A DNA stretch of 64,000 bases from positions 476,001-540,000 of the forward strand of contig NZ_CP012024.1 in assembly GCF_001050115.1 (NCBI RefSeq). Direction: 5' to 3'. The notes beneath the pieces were generated by a model that did no database searches, was not told the origin of the DNA, and saw nothing but the letters and a program-made list of their open reading frames with translations. Below are positions 1 through 9,823 of the stretch, piece by piece. A program made the position numbers and the translations under genes. Source of the DNA: Bacillus smithii. GTDB taxonomy: Bacteria; Bacillota; Bacilli; Bacillales; DSM-4216. Within the stretch, counting starts at the first letter, position 1; the number at the start of each line of letters is the position of its first letter.

Positions 1-1
1 A

Positions 2-1186
2 ATCGAACTGGAAGAACGTTTAAACGAGCTGAGAGACCAAGGAAAATTGCTGGAAGCGCAAAGACTGGAGCAGCGAACTCGATATGATTTGGAAATGATG
101 AGAGAGATGGGGTTTTGCTCCGGAATCGAAAACTATTCCCGCCATTTGGCGTTAAGACCGCCGGGCTCCACTCCTTATACGCTTCTTGATTATTTTCCGG
201 ATGATTTTTTAATCGTGGTCGATGAATCGCATGTGACATTACCGCAAATTCGTGGAATGTTCAACGGGGATAGAGCAAGAAAGCAAGTCCTGGTGGATCA
301 CGGTTTCCGGCTGCCGTCTGCTTTGGACAACCGTCCTTTAACGTTTGAAGAGTTTGAGAAGCATATTAACCAAATTGTGTACGTATCAGCCACTCCGGGT
401 CCTTACGAGATGGAACATTGCCCGGAAATGGTGGAACAAATCATCCGGCCGACCGGTTTGCTGGATCCGACCATCGATGTCCGCCCGATCGAAGGGCAAA
501 TTGATGATTTGCTTGCCGAAATTCAAGAAAGAACGAAAAGAAATGAACGAGTGCTTGTGACCACTTTAACAAAGAAAATGGCAGAAGACTTGACGGATTA
601 TTTGAAAGAAGTCGGCATAAAAGTGCAATACTTGCATTCGGAAGTAAAGACGTTGGAACGGATTGAAATCGTCCGCGATTTACGACTCGGAAAATTTGAT
701 GTACTGGTCGGGATCAATTTATTAAGAGAAGGATTGGACATTCCGGAAGTTTCTCTTGTGGCGATTTTGGATGCCGACAAGGAAGGATTTTTGCGGTCGG
801 AACGCTCTTTAATTCAAACGATTGGCCGCGCCGCTCGAAATGCAAACGGCCACGTCATCATGTATGCCGACCATATTACCGATTCGATGGAAAAAGCCAT
901 TTCGGAAACAAAACGACGCCGTGCCATTCAGGAAGCGTACAATAAAGAGCATGGAATTATTCCCAAAACGATTCAAAAAGGCATTCGCGATGTCATTCGG
1001 GCTACTTATGCTGCGGAAGAAAAAGAAACGTACGAAAAATCTCCTAAGAAAAAATTATCTGCGGAAGAAAAGAATCGTTTGATTGCCAGTCTCGAAACAG
1101 AAATGAAAGAGGCAGCCAAAGCACTAGATTTCGAACGGGCTGCCCAGCTGCGTGATGCGATTTTAGAGTTAAAAGCGGAAGGATGA
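2..1186 (+). CDS. uvrB: UvrABC system protein B, C-terminal part (5' end outside window)
   Basis: DNA damage-recognition helicase of nucleotide excision repair; it takes DNA from UvrA and recruits UvrC. The open frame runs in from the left edge, so about 394 C-terminal residues of a protein usually near 660 are present. Visible motifs are DESH (helicase motif II), SATPG (motif III), the LLREGLDIP region (motif V) and QTIGRAARN (motif VI). The last 45 residues form the UVR domain ([13 protein letters not shown]) that contacts UvrC. The stop overlaps the upstream candidate ATG of uvrA, so the two genes are translationally close. Identification is certain; only the start is missing. Confidence 0.97.
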   Translation: MELEERLNELRDQGKLLEAQRLEQRTRYDLEMMREMGFCSGIENYSRHLALRPPGSTPYTLLDYFPDDFLIVVDESHVTLPQIRGMFNGDRARKQVLVDHGFRLPSALDNRPLTFEEFEKHINQIVYVSATPGPYEMEHCPEMVEQIIRPTGLLDPTIDVRPIEGQIDDLLAEIQERTKRNERVLVTTLTKKMAEDLTDYLKEVGIKVQYLHSEVKTLERIEIVRDLRLGKFDVLVGINLLREGLDIPEVSLVAILDADKEGFLRSERSLIQTIGRAARNANGHVIMYADHITDSMEKAISETKRRRAIQEAYNKEHGIIPKTIQKGIRDVIRATYAAEEKETYEKSPKKKLSAEEKNRLIASLETEMKEAAKALDFERAAQLRDAILELKAEG

Positions 1187-1191
1187 CCATC

Positions 1192-4065
1192 ATGGGAAAA
1201 GATCAAATCATTGTTAAAGGAGCACGAGCCCATAATCTGAAAAATATTGACGTTACCATTCCAAGGGATCAATTGGTTGTTTTAACCGGGCTATCGGGTT
1301 CTGGAAAATCTTCTTTGGCGTTCGATACGATCTATGCGGAAGGCCAAAGAAGGTATGTTGAATCTTTGTCTGCTTATGCACGCCAGTTTCTCGGACAAAT
1401 GGACAAGCCGGATGTAGACGCCATCGAGGGGCTGTCGCCGGCCATTTCCATTGATCAAAAAACGACCAGTCGAAATCCCCGCTCTACTGTGGGAACCGTA
1501 ACCGAAATATACGACTATTTGCGTCTGTTATTTGCCCGTATCGGCCATCCGATTTGCCCTAACCATGGCATCGAAATTACTTCTCAAACGATTGAACAAA
1601 TGGTGGACCGCATTATGGAATATCCTGAACGGACGAGACTGCAAATCCTTGCTCCAGTGGTATCCGGGAAAAAAGGAACGCATGCCAAAACGCTGGAGAA
1701 TATGAAGAAACAAGGGTATGTACGTCTTCGCGTCGATGGGGAAATGCGGGATGTGGAGGAAGACATTCAATTAGATAAGAATAAAAAGCATTCGATTGAA
1801 GTGGTGGTAGATCGCATTGTCGTGAAAGACGGAATTCACTCCCGTTTGGCCGATTCTTTAGAAGCCGCGCTGAAACTAGGGGAAGGAAAAGTCATTATCG
1901 ACGTCATCGGACAAGAAGAACTGTTATTCAGTGAACATCATGCATGTCCGTATTGCGGTTTTTCGATCGGCGAATTGGAGCCGCGCATGTTTTCGTTTAA
2001 CAGTCCATACGGTGCCTGTCCGACTTGCGACGGATTGGGGTCCAGATTAAAAGTGGACGTTGATCTTGTCATTCCGGATTGGAATTTGAGTTTGCGCGAG
2101 AACGCGATTGCACCTTGGGAACCTACCAGCTCTCAATATTACCCGCAGCTTTTAAAGGCGGTGTGCGATCATTACGGCATTGATATGGATATACCCGTCA
2201 AGGATATACCGAAACCGCTTTTAGACAAAATTTTATATGGATCAGATGGTGAGAGCATTTATTTTCGCTACGTGACCGATTTCGGCCAAGTCAAGGAGAA
2301 TTATATCGAGTTTGAAGGCGTGATCCCGAACGTTGAGCGCCGTTATCGAGAGACGACATCTGATTATATACGCGAGCAAATGGAAAAATACATGGCTCAT
2401 CAAAAATGCCCGACTTGCAAAGGGCATCGTTTAAGGAAAGAGGCCTTGGCTGTCAAAATCGGCGGTCTTCATATCGGAGAAGTCACTCAATTTTCCATTA
2501 AGGAAGCGAAAAAGTTTTTTGAAAATCTCACATTGACGGAAAAGGAAAAGAAAATTGCCCATTTGATTTTGCGTGAGATCAGCCAGCGACTTGGTTTTCT
2601 GGATAATGTTGGCCTCGATTATTTGACGTTAAGCCGTGCGGCCGGAACGCTTTCAGGCGGTGAGGCGCAGCGTATTCGTTTAGCCACTCAGATCGGTTCT
2701 CGACTGACGGGAGTTTTATATATATTGGATGAACCATCTATTGGTCTGCATCAGCGTGACAATGATCGATTAATCGAAACGCTGAAAGAAATGCGGGACA
2801 TAGGCAACACATTAATCGTTGTAGAACATGACGAAGATACGATGTTAGCCGCCGATTATTTAATCGATGTTGGGCCGGGAGCAGGCGTCCATGGAGGAGA
2901 GATCGTATCAGCGGGCACGCCTGAGGAAGTGATGAAAGATCCTAACTCGCTTACGGGCCAATATTTATCCGGGAAAAAGTTTATTCCGCTGCCGCAGGAA
3001 CGGCGAAAACCGGATGGCCGTTTTATTGAAATAATAGGAGCAAAAGAAAACAATTTAAAAAATGTGAAAGTGAAGTTTCCGTTAGGCGTATTTATCGCTG
3101 TCACCGGCGTGTCGGGATCCGGAAAAAGCACCCTTGTCAATGAGATTCTTTACAAGGCGCTTGCTCATAAGCTGTACCAAGCAAAACAAAAGCCGGGTCA
3201 GCATAAAGAAGTGAAAGGCATTGAACATTTGGATAAAGTGATCGAAATTGACCAATCCCCTATTGGACGCACTCCGCGATCCAATCCGGCCACCTATACA
3301 GGCGTTTTTGATGATATACGCGATGTGTTTGCCCGAACAACGGAAGCGAAGATGCGCGGATATAAGAAAGGACGTTTCAGCTTTAATGTGAAAGGCGGAC
3401 GCTGTGAAGCTTGCCGCGGGGATGGCATTATCAAAATCGAAATGCATTTCCTTCCGGATGTCTATGTTCCTTGCGAAGTTTGCCATGGAAAGAGATACAA
3501 CAGGGAAACGCTCGAAGTGAAATACAAAGGAAAAAACATTGCAGATGTATTGGATATGACGGTGGAAGATGCGCTTGAATTCTTTGAAAACATTCCGAAA
3601 ATCAAGCGTAAACTGCAGACGATTGCTGATGTCGGCCTCGGCTATATCAAACTGGGGCAGCCAGCTACCACATTGTCGGGAGGGGAAGCACAGCGTGTCA
3701 AGCTGGCCTCCGAATTGCATCGCCGTTCTACCGGAAGAACGTTTTATATTTTGGACGAGCCGACGACAGGATTGCATGTGGATGATATTGCTCGGCTTCT
3801 AAAGGTCCTTAAACGGCTGGTGGAAAACGGTGATACGGTGCTTGTAATTGAACATAACCTGGATGTAATCAAAACAGCCGATTATATTATTGACTTAGGA
3901 CCTGAAGGCGGCGATAAAGGCGGTACGATCGTGGCTACCGGAACGCCTGAAGAAGTGGCTGAGGTGGAACAATCGTATACTGGAAAATATTTAAAGAAAA
4001 TTTTAAAACGCGACCAGGAGCGTATGAAACAAAAAATAGCTGAACACGAACATGCGACTTCTTAA
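1192..4065 (+). CDS. uvrA: UvrABC system protein A, excision-repair ATPase
   Basis: Dimeric ABC-type ATPase that scans DNA for damage and loads UvrB. Two Walker A motifs (GLSGSGKSS and GVSGSGKST), two ABC signatures ([12 protein letters not shown] and [12 protein letters not shown]) and zinc-binding Cys pairs (CPYCGF/CPTCDG, CPTCKG and CEACRG/CEVCHG) lie in the expected order. Length from this start is 957 residues, normal for the family. An in-frame ATG at 1183 overlaps the uvrB stop, but the Shine-Dalgarno GGAAGG at 1177-1182 abuts it; the ATG at 1192 has a proper 9-nt spacing and is preferred. Second gene of uvrBA, followed by a strong terminator. Confidence 0.97.
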   Translation: MGKDQIIVKGARAHNLKNIDVTIPRDQLVVLTGLSGSGKSSLAFDTIYAEGQRRYVESLSAYARQFLGQMDKPDVDAIEGLSPAISIDQKTTSRNPRSTVGTVTEIYDYLRLLFARIGHPICPNHGIEITSQTIEQMVDRIMEYPERTRLQILAPVVSGKKGTHAKTLENMKKQGYVRLRVDGEMRDVEEDIQLDKNKKHSIEVVVDRIVVKDGIHSRLADSLEAALKLGEGKVIIDVIGQEELLFSEHHACPYCGFSIGELEPRMFSFNSPYGACPTCDGLGSRLKVDVDLVIPDWNLSLRENAIAPWEPTSSQYYPQLLKAVCDHYGIDMDIPVKDIPKPLLDKILYGSDGESIYFRYVTDFGQVKENYIEFEGVIPNVERRYRETTSDYIREQMEKYMAHQKCPTCKGHRLRKEALAVKIGGLHIGEVTQFSIKEAKKFFENLTLTEKEKKIAHLILREISQRLGFLDNVGLDYLTLSRAAGTLSGGEAQRIRLATQIGSRLTGVLYILDEPSIGLHQRDNDRLIETLKEMRDIGNTLIVVEHDEDTMLAADYLIDVGPGAGVHGGEIVSAGTPEEVMKDPNSLTGQYLSGKKFIPLPQERRKPDGRFIEIIGAKENNLKNVKVKFPLGVFIAVTGVSGSGKSTLVNEILYKALAHKLYQAKQKPGQHKEVKGIEHLDKVIEIDQSPIGRTPRSNPATYTGVFDDIRDVFARTTEAKMRGYKKGRFSFNVKGGRCEACRGDGIIKIEMHFLPDVYVPCEVCHGKRYNRETLEVKYKGKNIADVLDMTVEDALEFFENIPKIKRKLQTIADVGLGYIKLGQPATTLSGGEAQRVKLASELHRRSTGRTFYILDEPTTGLHVDDIARLLKVLKRLVENGDTVLVIEHNLDVIKTADYIIDLGPEGGDKGGTIVATGTPEEVAEVEQSYTGKYLKKILKRDQERMKQKIAEHEHATS

Positions 4066-4071
4066 TAATTG

Positions 4072-4101
4072 CAGCGGAAGGGTGCTCCCTTCCGCTGTTT
4101 T
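4072..4101 (+). terminator. Rho-independent terminator of uvrBA
   Basis: A perfect 11-bp stem (CAGCGGAAGGG with CCCTTCCGCTG) with a TGCT loop is followed by TTTT. It lies 6 nt after the uvrA stop and separates the repair operon from nagB. Confidence 0.93.
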
Positions 4102-4104
4102 GAT

Positions 4105-4120
4105 ACTGGTATAGATAACT
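4105..4120 (+). promoter_or_regulatory. Candidate NagR (DasR-type) operator upstream of nagB
   Basis: ACTGGTATAGATAACT closely matches the GntR/HutC-type amino-sugar operator (pattern near ATTGGTATAGAYMACT). It overlaps a possible promoter with -35 TAGATA (4112-4117) and -10 TAATAT (4135-4140). NagR is encoded immediately downstream, which fits autoregulation with release by an amino-sugar phosphate. This is a motif match only. Confidence 0.7.
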
Positions 4121-4145
4121 AGACGAATAAAAGGTAATATAAAGA

Positions 4146-4159
4146 TGTAAACGCTTCAA
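4146..4159 (+). promoter_or_regulatory. Candidate cre (CcpA) site in the nagB leader
   Basis: TGTAAACGCTTCAA matches 12 of 14 positions of TGWAANCGNTNWCA. It lies just downstream of the possible -10 box, a usual roadblock or start-site position for CcpA repression. The match is imperfect at the right half-site. Confidence 0.5.
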
Positions 4160-4191
4160 TTTCCTTTTATTGTTAGAAAAGGGGGAGTTAG

Positions 4192-4950
4192 ATGCGAGTC
4201 GTAAAAGTAGCCAACTATGAGGAAATGAGCCAAAAAGCCGCGGAATGTATCATTCGCCAAGTGAAAGAAAAACCTGATTCGGTTCTCGGGCTGGCCACGG
4301 GTGGAACCGTGATCGGAACGTATCAATTATTGGCAAAAGACCATCAGAAGAACGGAACGAGTTACCGACAGATTTTAACGGTTAATTTGGATGAATATAT
4401 TGGAATAAGCCCTGAACACGAGCAAAGCTACCATTTTTATATGAAAAAAAGGCTGTTTGATCATGTCCAAATTCCGCCTGAAAACACCTATTTGCCTGAT
4501 GGACAAGCGGAAGATCTTGAAGAAGAATGCAAAAGGTATGACGAGCGGATCGAAAGTCTTGGCGGCATTGATCTGCAGCTTCTTGGCATCGGTGTGAATG
4601 GCCATATCGGTTTTAACGAACCGGGTACGCCTTTTGATTCCAAAACCCATATTGTTGAACTGTCGGAATCGACCCGAAAGGCTAATGCGAGATTTTTCAA
4701 CACCCTTGAGGAAGTTCCGAAGAAAGCTATTACGATGGGAATAGAAACGATCATGAAGAGTAAGAAGATTTTACTGTTAGCTTCCGGATTGAAAAAAGCG
4801 CCTATTATTCGCAAACTTTTTCAGGAGGGAATAACGGAAGAGATTCCTGCTTCTGTTTTAAAAAAACATGAGAATGTGGTGCTGATTGCGGATGAAGAAG
4901 CGCTTTCTCTTGTTGATCCTGTATGGGTGGAGACGGAGGTGGAATTTTGA
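4192..4950 (+). CDS. nagB: Glucosamine-6-phosphate deaminase
   Basis: Cytoplasmic isomerase/deaminase converting glucosamine-6-P to fructose-6-P and ammonia, the entry of amino sugars into glycolysis. At 252 residues it is of normal length for the Bacillus enzyme. Family signatures are the substrate-binding LATGGT near residue 37, NLDEYIG near 66, and the GIGVNGHIGFNEPG block near 130 with the catalytic His. SD GGGGGAG precedes the ATG. It is first in a nagB-nagR-nagE transcription unit behind candidate NagR and cre sites. NagA, the preceding enzyme of the pathway, is encoded 5 kb away on the other strand. Confidence 0.96.
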   Translation: MRVVKVANYEEMSQKAAECIIRQVKEKPDSVLGLATGGTVIGTYQLLAKDHQKNGTSYRQILTVNLDEYIGISPEHEQSYHFYMKKRLFDHVQIPPENTYLPDGQAEDLEEECKRYDERIESLGGIDLQLLGIGVNGHIGFNEPGTPFDSKTHIVELSESTRKANARFFNTLEEVPKKAITMGIETIMKSKKILLLASGLKKAPIIRKLFQEGITEEIPASVLKKHENVVLIADEEALSLVDPVWVETEVEF

Positions 4951-5675
4951 ACATTGATAAAAACTCTCCGCTTCCGATCTATTATCAATTAGAAAAAGCC
5001 ATTAAAGAATGGATTGAACAAAAAGAACTGGTTCCGGGCGACGTCATTCCGTCGGAAAGGGAGTTTGCGGAAATGTATTCCATTAGCCGAATGACGGTGA
5101 GACAAGCGATCAATCATTTGGTGAATGAAGGATATTTAATACGCAAGAGGGGAAAAGGCACGTTTGTGGCAGAAAAAGAAAAGGCAAAAAAGATGAGGAG
5201 CTTGATAAGTTTTTCGGAAGATATGAAACAAAGAGGATTGCAGCCGAGAGCAAAAGTGTTAGAATTTAAAGTGTTGCCTGCGGAGCCCCTTTCTGCGAAA
5301 AAACTTCATATTAAGGAATATGCCCCGATTTATAAGGTCATAACGGTTCGATCAGCGGATCAGGAGCCAATGGCGTTTGAAACATCCTATATGCCGGTTT
5401 CTTTAATGCCGACATTAACGAAGGAAGCAGTCGAAAAATCTTTATATGATTATATGGAAAAAACGTTAATGTTGAGAATAGACAGAGCATCGCAAACGTT
5501 AGAGGTGGCTGCAGCGAAAAAAACGGTTGCGGAAATGTTGAAAATAGAAGAAAATGATCCTGTTTTATTAGTCAAAAGGGTCAGCTATTTAGAAGATGGA
5601 CGTCCCTTTGAGTTTGTGAATTCTGTTTACCGCGGTGATCGTTATCAATTTTGTACAGAGATGATCAGGGTATAG
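4947..5675 (+). CDS. nagR: GntR/HutC-family repressor of N-acetylglucosamine use (NagR)
   Basis: One-domain DNA reader plus effector sensor: a winged helix in about the first 70 residues (PSEREFAEMYSISRMTVRQ) and a UTRA ligand domain after it. Gene context and similarity to B. subtilis NagR/YvoA support control of nag genes. Start choice: an ATG at 4923 is in frame, but the Shine-Dalgarno ACGGAGGTGG (4933-4942) lies downstream of it. The TTG at 4947 overlaps the nagB stop as TTGA and aligns with the NINKQSPIPIYYQ start of the B. subtilis protein. Product 242 residues. The overlap suggests translational coupling to nagB. Confidence 0.92.
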   Translation: MNIDKNSPLPIYYQLEKAIKEWIEQKELVPGDVIPSEREFAEMYSISRMTVRQAINHLVNEGYLIRKRGKGTFVAEKEKAKKMRSLISFSEDMKQRGLQPRAKVLEFKVLPAEPLSAKKLHIKEYAPIYKVITVRSADQEPMAFETSYMPVSLMPTLTKEAVEKSLYDYMEKTLMLRIDRASQTLEVAAAKKTVAEMLKIEENDPVLLVKRVSYLEDGRPFEFVNSVYRGDRYQFCTEMIRV

Positions 5676-5697
5676 AGAGGATTGAGGAGGATTTTTT

Positions 5698-7668
5698 ATG
5701 CTCAGTTTTTTGCAAAAAATCGGTAAATCATTGATGCTTCCTATAGCAGTGCTTCCGGCGGCCGGTTTATTATTGCGTCTTGGTCAACCGGATTTGTTGA
5801 ATATTCCTTTTATTGCCGAGGCTGGTAATGCATTTTTCGGAAGCATGGCCATTGACCCCGCTCATGATCCGGGAGCGACTTTTAGCAATTTGGCTTTGCT
5901 TTTTGCCATTGGGGTTGCCATCGGCTTTGCGCAAGACAGCAACGGAGCTGCAGCCTTGGCTGGCGCCATAGGCTATATGGTGCTGGTGTTTACTACCCAT
6001 GCCATTAATAACACGATCAATATGGGAGTATTGGGTGGAATTATCGCCGGTATTTCTGCCGGAATGCTCTACAATAAGTACCATGATATAAAATTGCCGA
6101 CTTGGTTTGCCTTTTTTGGCGGTCGCCGCTTTATACCGATTGTAACGGCTGTTTCAGCCGTGATTCTTGGGCTCCTTTTTGGTTACATATGGCCTTATGT
6201 TCAAGATGGAATCGATTCTCTTGCTCATTGGATTATCGGTGCAGGAGCAGTCGGTGTTGCGGCTTACGGATTTTTAAACCGGTTGTTAATTCCGTTAGGC
6301 TTGCATCATATTATTAACACATTGATTTGGTTTGATTTCGGCTCCTTTACAGACGCGAAAGGAAATGTTTTCCACGGTGATATCACCCGATTTTTACACG
6401 GGGATCCAAAAGCCGGAATCTTTACGGCCGGATTCTTCCCTATTATGATGTTTGGCTTGCCGGGCGCTTGTTTGGCGATGATTGTCGCTGCCAAAAAGGA
6501 ACGCCGCAAAAAAGTCGCTGCCTTGTTGGTGGGAATGGCATTGACGGCATTTGTGACGGGTGTTACCGAACCGATCGAATTTTCATTTATGTTTATATCG
6601 CCGTTTCTCTATGTCGTTCACGCTCTATTAACGGCTTCTTCTTTGGCAGTTACTTATATGCTGGGGATTCACGATTCTTTTAGCTTTTCAGCAAGCTTAA
6701 TTGATTATCTTCTCAATTTCGGAATTGCCCAAAAACCTGTTTTGCTCTTGCTCGTGGGAGCAGTTTATTTCGTCGTTTATTTTATTGTCTTCTACTTCGT
6801 GATCAAATGGCGTGATTTAAAAACTCCGGGGCGTGAAGATGAGGAAGATACGGCGGAAGAGCAAGGCGGATTGTCTGTTGACGATAAGTATATGAGAATG
6901 TCCGTGGGCTTTTTAGAAGGATTGGGAGGAAAAGAAAATATCACTAACATCGACAACTGTGCTACCAGATTGCGCCTGGAAGTCCGCGACAGCGACGCAA
7001 TTGATGAACAACGGATTAAGCGTTCGGGTGCTCGCGGTGTAATGAAAACGAGCAAAACCAGTGTGCAAATTATCGTCGGACCAGATGTGGAATTTGCTGC
7101 GGAGGCGTTGAAAAAGCTGGCTGCCATGGAACGGCCTCATGAATCTTTGATCGAGCCGTCGGAAAAGACTGCTGATAACGATCAACGCTCAGCAGACATA
7201 GGTAAAACATTTGACACACATTCATTTGCTGCTCCGTTATCAGGAACATTGATGGAGATGACAAAAGTGCCTGATCAAGTCTTTTCACAAAAGATGATGG
7301 GAGACGGATTTGCGATTGATCCGGCAGAGGGCAAAATAGCTGCCCCGTTTAACGGCACGATTCTATCGGTATTTCCGACCAAGCATGCGATTGCTTTAAA
7401 GAGAGAAGATGGATTGGAAGTGTTGATTCATTTAGGAATTGATACGGTTCAATTAAAAGGAGAAGGGTTTACGGTGTTCGTAAAGGAAGGGGACAAGGTG
7501 GTTCAAGGTCAAGAAATTGCTTTTATGGACATCCAAGCTATAAAAGAAAAAGTGCCTTCCATCATTACCCCGGTGGTCTTTACGAACTTAGCGGAAGGAC
7601 AAAAAGTCGTACTGCGGAAACAAGGACCAATTCAGCGGGGAGATGCTCTTTTCTTAGAAATTCAATAG
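5698..7668 (+). CDS. nagE: PTS system N-acetylglucosamine-specific EIICBA
   Basis: Membrane transporter that imports and phosphorylates a sugar, most likely N-acetylglucosamine given the nag context. Domains in order: IIC with about ten membrane segments (residues 1-375), IIB (about 398-475) with the phospho-Cys 421 in NIDNCATRLR, a charged linker, and a glucose-type IIA (about 508-656) with His563 and the phosphorylated His578 (VLIHLGIDTV). Its own IIA is a difference from B. subtilis NagP, which as I recall lacks one. SD GAGGAGG is strong. Last gene of nagB-nagR-nagE, closed by an 18-bp hairpin terminator. Confidence 0.93.
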   Translation: MLSFLQKIGKSLMLPIAVLPAAGLLLRLGQPDLLNIPFIAEAGNAFFGSMAIDPAHDPGATFSNLALLFAIGVAIGFAQDSNGAAALAGAIGYMVLVFTTHAINNTINMGVLGGIIAGISAGMLYNKYHDIKLPTWFAFFGGRRFIPIVTAVSAVILGLLFGYIWPYVQDGIDSLAHWIIGAGAVGVAAYGFLNRLLIPLGLHHIINTLIWFDFGSFTDAKGNVFHGDITRFLHGDPKAGIFTAGFFPIMMFGLPGACLAMIVAAKKERRKKVAALLVGMALTAFVTGVTEPIEFSFMFISPFLYVVHALLTASSLAVTYMLGIHDSFSFSASLIDYLLNFGIAQKPVLLLLVGAVYFVVYFIVFYFVIKWRDLKTPGREDEEDTAEEQGGLSVDDKYMRMSVGFLEGLGGKENITNIDNCATRLRLEVRDSDAIDEQRIKRSGARGVMKTSKTSVQIIVGPDVEFAAEALKKLAAMERPHESLIEPSEKTADNDQRSADIGKTFDTHSFAAPLSGTLMEMTKVPDQVFSQKMMGDGFAIDPAEGKIAAPFNGTILSVFPTKHAIALKREDGLEVLIHLGIDTVQLKGEGFTVFVKEGDKVVQGQEIAFMDIQAIKEKVPSIITPVVFTNLAEGQKVVLRKQGPIQRGDALFLEIQ

Positions 7669-7684
7669 CATTCGCCAAGAATCG

Positions 7685-7729
7685 AAACCCCTATGGGACG
7701 ATGAAAAATCGTTCCGTAGGGGTTTTCTT
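7685..7729 (+). terminator. Rho-independent terminator after nagE
   Basis: An 18-bp stem (7685-7702 with 7708-7725, two G-T wobbles) with a GAAAA loop runs into TTTTCTTTTT. It sits between convergent nagE and the LacI-type gene. Confidence 0.9.
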
Positions 7730-7842
7730 TTTCCTTGAGTACATATGGGAAAGATGACCGCTTTGCAAAACTCATATTGACTTGAGATTGAGTGTTGAAT
7801 ACGGCGCAGCACGAAAGTTAGTTGATCCATTTTTTGGAAAAT

Positions 7843-8805
7843 TTAAACGGTTGAGCGTTCAACGAGTGTATAAGACATTTCCTTTTGAGAAATACGGGCG
7901 CCATCGCATGCCTGGCGAAACAAACTTCTTCCCATTTCTGAAAGCGGGATGTCGATCGTAGTCATATTCATCAAATAGGAGATGGGTTGATTATTAAAAC
8001 CGATGATCGCTAATTGTTCAGGAACAGAAATGCCTTTTTGTTGGCATTGAAGAAGCGCACCTGCAGCTACTTCGTCGCTGGTGATCACTAAAGCAGACGG
8101 AGGCTCCGACATTTTTGAAATGCGTTCTATGATATCCACTCCGTCCTCAAGAACGAGGCAGTGGTCAAAGACATAATCCTTTTTATATGGTTCGTTGATG
8201 TTTTTTAAAAAATCACGGTAAGCGCGAAGTCTTTGGTGACTGTTCGTTCCGGAAGTTCTCCCGATGCTGATGCCAATTTTTCGGTGGCCTTTTTGGTGCA
8301 GAAAATCGAGTGCTGCTTGAAAACATTGATAATGATGAATAAAAGTGCAAGAAATAGGTTTTTTTCGAGCGTCTTCGCATAAAACGATTGTCCCGTATTG
8401 TTGATATTCTTCAATCCATTCCCAGCTTCCCGCCCGCGAACAAATAATCAGGGCGTCAATTTGCTTATATTTCAACATTTTGAGCGCTTCCAGCTCCCTT
8501 TGGGGTTCATAATTGGTTTGGAACAAGACTAGCTGATGATTTTGAGTGATCGCCTCATCTGCAATCCCCTCTATCAACTGCCCGAAGTAAGGGTGATTCA
8601 AAAACGGAACAGCCACTCCAATCAAATTCGTCTTGCCTTTGCTTAAATGCACGGCATTGATATTCCGATGATAATGGGATTTTTTAATGGCTTCGAGCAC
8701 GGCAGCCCTTTTTGCTTCGCTTACATAGGGATGGTGGTTTAGAACGCGGGAAACCGTTGTGACGGAAACACCCGCCATTTTGGCTATATCTCTAATATTG
8801 GTCAT
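7843..8805 (-). CDS. LacI-family transcriptional regulator
   Basis: A 320-residue regulator with an N-terminal LacI helix-turn-helix (DIAKMAGVSVTTVSRVLN, residues 5-22) and a periplasmic-binding-like sugar sensor after residue 60. The target is not evident: no sugar operon is directly attached. It is convergent to nagE and divergent from a small membrane-protein gene, with a perfect 14-bp palindrome between them that may be its own operator. I cannot name the orthologue; DegA-like and CcpA-like proteins share this architecture, but CcpA itself would be expected elsewhere. Confidence 0.9.
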   Translation of the reverse strand: MTNIRDIAKMAGVSVTTVSRVLNHHPYVSEAKRAAVLEAIKKSHYHRNINAVHLSKGKTNLIGVAVPFLNHPYFGQLIEGIADEAITQNHQLVLFQTNYEPQRELEALKMLKYKQIDALIICSRAGSWEWIEEYQQYGTIVLCEDARKKPISCTFIHHYQCFQAALDFLHQKGHRKIGISIGRTSGTNSHQRLRAYRDFLKNINEPYKKDYVFDHCLVLEDGVDIIERISKMSEPPSALVITSDEVAAGALLQCQQKGISVPEQLAIIGFNNQPISYLMNMTTIDIPLSEMGRSLFRQACDGARISQKEMSYTLVERSTV

Positions 8806-8843
8806 GAATCAATGCTCCTCCCTCCGTAAAATCGCTCTTGCTT

Positions 8844-8857
8844 TGAAACGCGTTTCA
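8844..8857. promoter_or_regulatory. LacI-type palindromic operator (or cre)
   Basis: TGAAACGCGTTTCA is a perfect 14-bp palindrome with a central CG, the typical form for LacI/GalR-family proteins, and also fits the cre consensus. It is 39 bp upstream of the lacI-type start and 37 bp upstream of the small + strand ORF, so it could control both. Confidence 0.65.
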
Positions 8858-8893
8858 TCCATTAACGTTATAGATGAAAGGGGAGATGTAGAA

Positions 8894-9055
8894 ATGGGTT
8901 TGTTATCATTGATCATGATGTGTGGTTCTATTCTTATTTTAACATCCATTGCAGTCAAGATAGGCGAGAATAACGGATACAGAGAGGAGAAAAATGAAAA
9001 AGATCCTTTTAGTTATTTGTTTCGTGTGTATGAGAAAGAAAAAAACGATGATTGA
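8894..9055 (+). CDS. Small single-span membrane protein of unknown function
   Basis: A 53-residue product with an N-terminal hydrophobic segment (LLSLIMMCGSILILTSIAV) and a highly charged tail rich in Glu, Lys and Asp. The ATG at 8894 follows AAAGGGGAGA at 8877-8886. An upstream in-frame ATG (8759) lies inside the opposite-strand lacI-type gene and has no Shine-Dalgarno. It is divergent to the LacI-type gene and shares its operator. I do not recognise a family. The ribosome site and clean membrane/charged layout favour a real gene. Confidence 0.55.
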   Translation: MGLLSLIMMCGSILILTSIAVKIGENNGYREEKNEKDPFSYLFRVYEKEKNDD

Positions 9056-9126
9056 AAAGAATATTTTCGATTAAAGCCGTTTAGTTTCGTTTTGACGCCA
9101 TTTTTCCCAAGCGCTCTTATTCCATA

Positions 9127-9153
9127 TGAAACTTGTTTTGTTCTTTTTTCGTA
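9127..9153 (+). promoter_or_regulatory. Candidate sigma-W promoter of yvlCD
   Basis: TGAAAC at 9127-9132 and CGTA at 9150-9153 are separated by 17 nt with a T-rich spacer, close to the sigma-W pattern TGAAAC-N16-CGTA. In B. subtilis the yvlABCD operon belongs to the sigma-W envelope-stress regulon, so the position before yvlC is meaningful. The spacing is one longer than the common one. Confidence 0.55.
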
Positions 9154-9278
9154 TGCATAATGAAAGATATGGGGACTGTGATCATTGTGGAACCCAATCA
9201 TCGAAAGTCGGATAAAAACGCTTTTTCGTTGAATAATAATAGTAATGAGCAAATTAATGAGGAAAGAAGGGTTTACGA

Positions 9279-9479
9279 GTGAAAAAATTATTTCGTTCCC
9301 GCATAGACCGCAAGTTGGCGGGAGTGCTTGGCGGAATTGCCCAAATGTTGGGAGTCGACTCCACCATTATTCGGGTTTTGTTTATTATCTTGTTGTTTCC
9401 AACAGGCTTTTTTCCATTAGCGATTACTTATTTGCTATTGATGTTTGTCATGCCTAATGAAGAGGATGTTTATAGATGA
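9279..9479 (+). CDS. yvlC: PspC-domain membrane protein YvlC
   Basis: A 66-residue protein consisting of a PspC domain: a basic N-terminus (KKLFRSRIDRKLAGVLGGIA) followed by a hydrophobic stretch of about 30 residues. PspC-type proteins take part in membrane-stress responses; for YvlC this is inferred. Start is GTG with GGAAAGAAGG upstream. The stop overlaps the next start as ATGA, giving a tightly coupled pair with yvlD. The yvlA and yvlB genes that precede it in B. subtilis are not present here. Confidence 0.85.
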   Translation: MKKLFRSRIDRKLAGVLGGIAQMLGVDSTIIRVLFIILLFPTGFFPLAITYLLLMFVMPNEEDVYR

Positions 9480-9823
9480 GATGGCTGTTAGGCATTGTCA
9501 TCAATGCGGTTTTATTTGTAGCTTTGGCTGGTTGGTTTCAAGGGTTTCACGTTTCCGGCTTTGGAGCGGCATTTGTGGCCAGCCTCATTCTTTCCATATT
9601 GAATATGTTAGTCCGACCGATTTTGATTATTTTGACATTACCGATTACGATCTTGACACTTGGTCTTTTTTTAATTGTGATCAACGCCATGACGCTGTTA
9701 TTAACCGATGCGATTATGGGAGATGCTTTTGATGTATCCGGTTTTGGTTTGGCGCTCCTTGTTGTCATCATTATGTCCATTTTCAATTTAGTGGTTCAAC
9801 GGGTACTGTTTGAGAAAGACTAA
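9476..9823 (+). CDS. yvlD: Phage holin family 4-like membrane protein YvlD
   Basis: A 115-residue integral membrane protein with about four hydrophobic segments and short loops, matching the YvlD/holin-4 superfamily (for example VRPILIILTLPITILTLGLF). The molecular role is unknown; the B. subtilis orthologue is a sigma-W-controlled envelope protein. The start overlaps the yvlC stop by 4 nt. The gene ends at a hairpin that can serve nagA on the other strand as well. Confidence 0.85.
   Translation: MRWLLGIVINAVLFVALAGWFQGFHVSGFGAAFVASLILSILNMLVRPILIILTLPITILTLGLFLIVINAMTLLLTDAIMGDAFDVSGFGLALLVVIIMSIFNLVVQRVLFEKD

Noticed and set aside
3082-3777. A 231-codon minus-strand frame inside uvrA
   Set aside because: Fully within uvrA, whose protein sequence is conserved over this part; no recognisable product.
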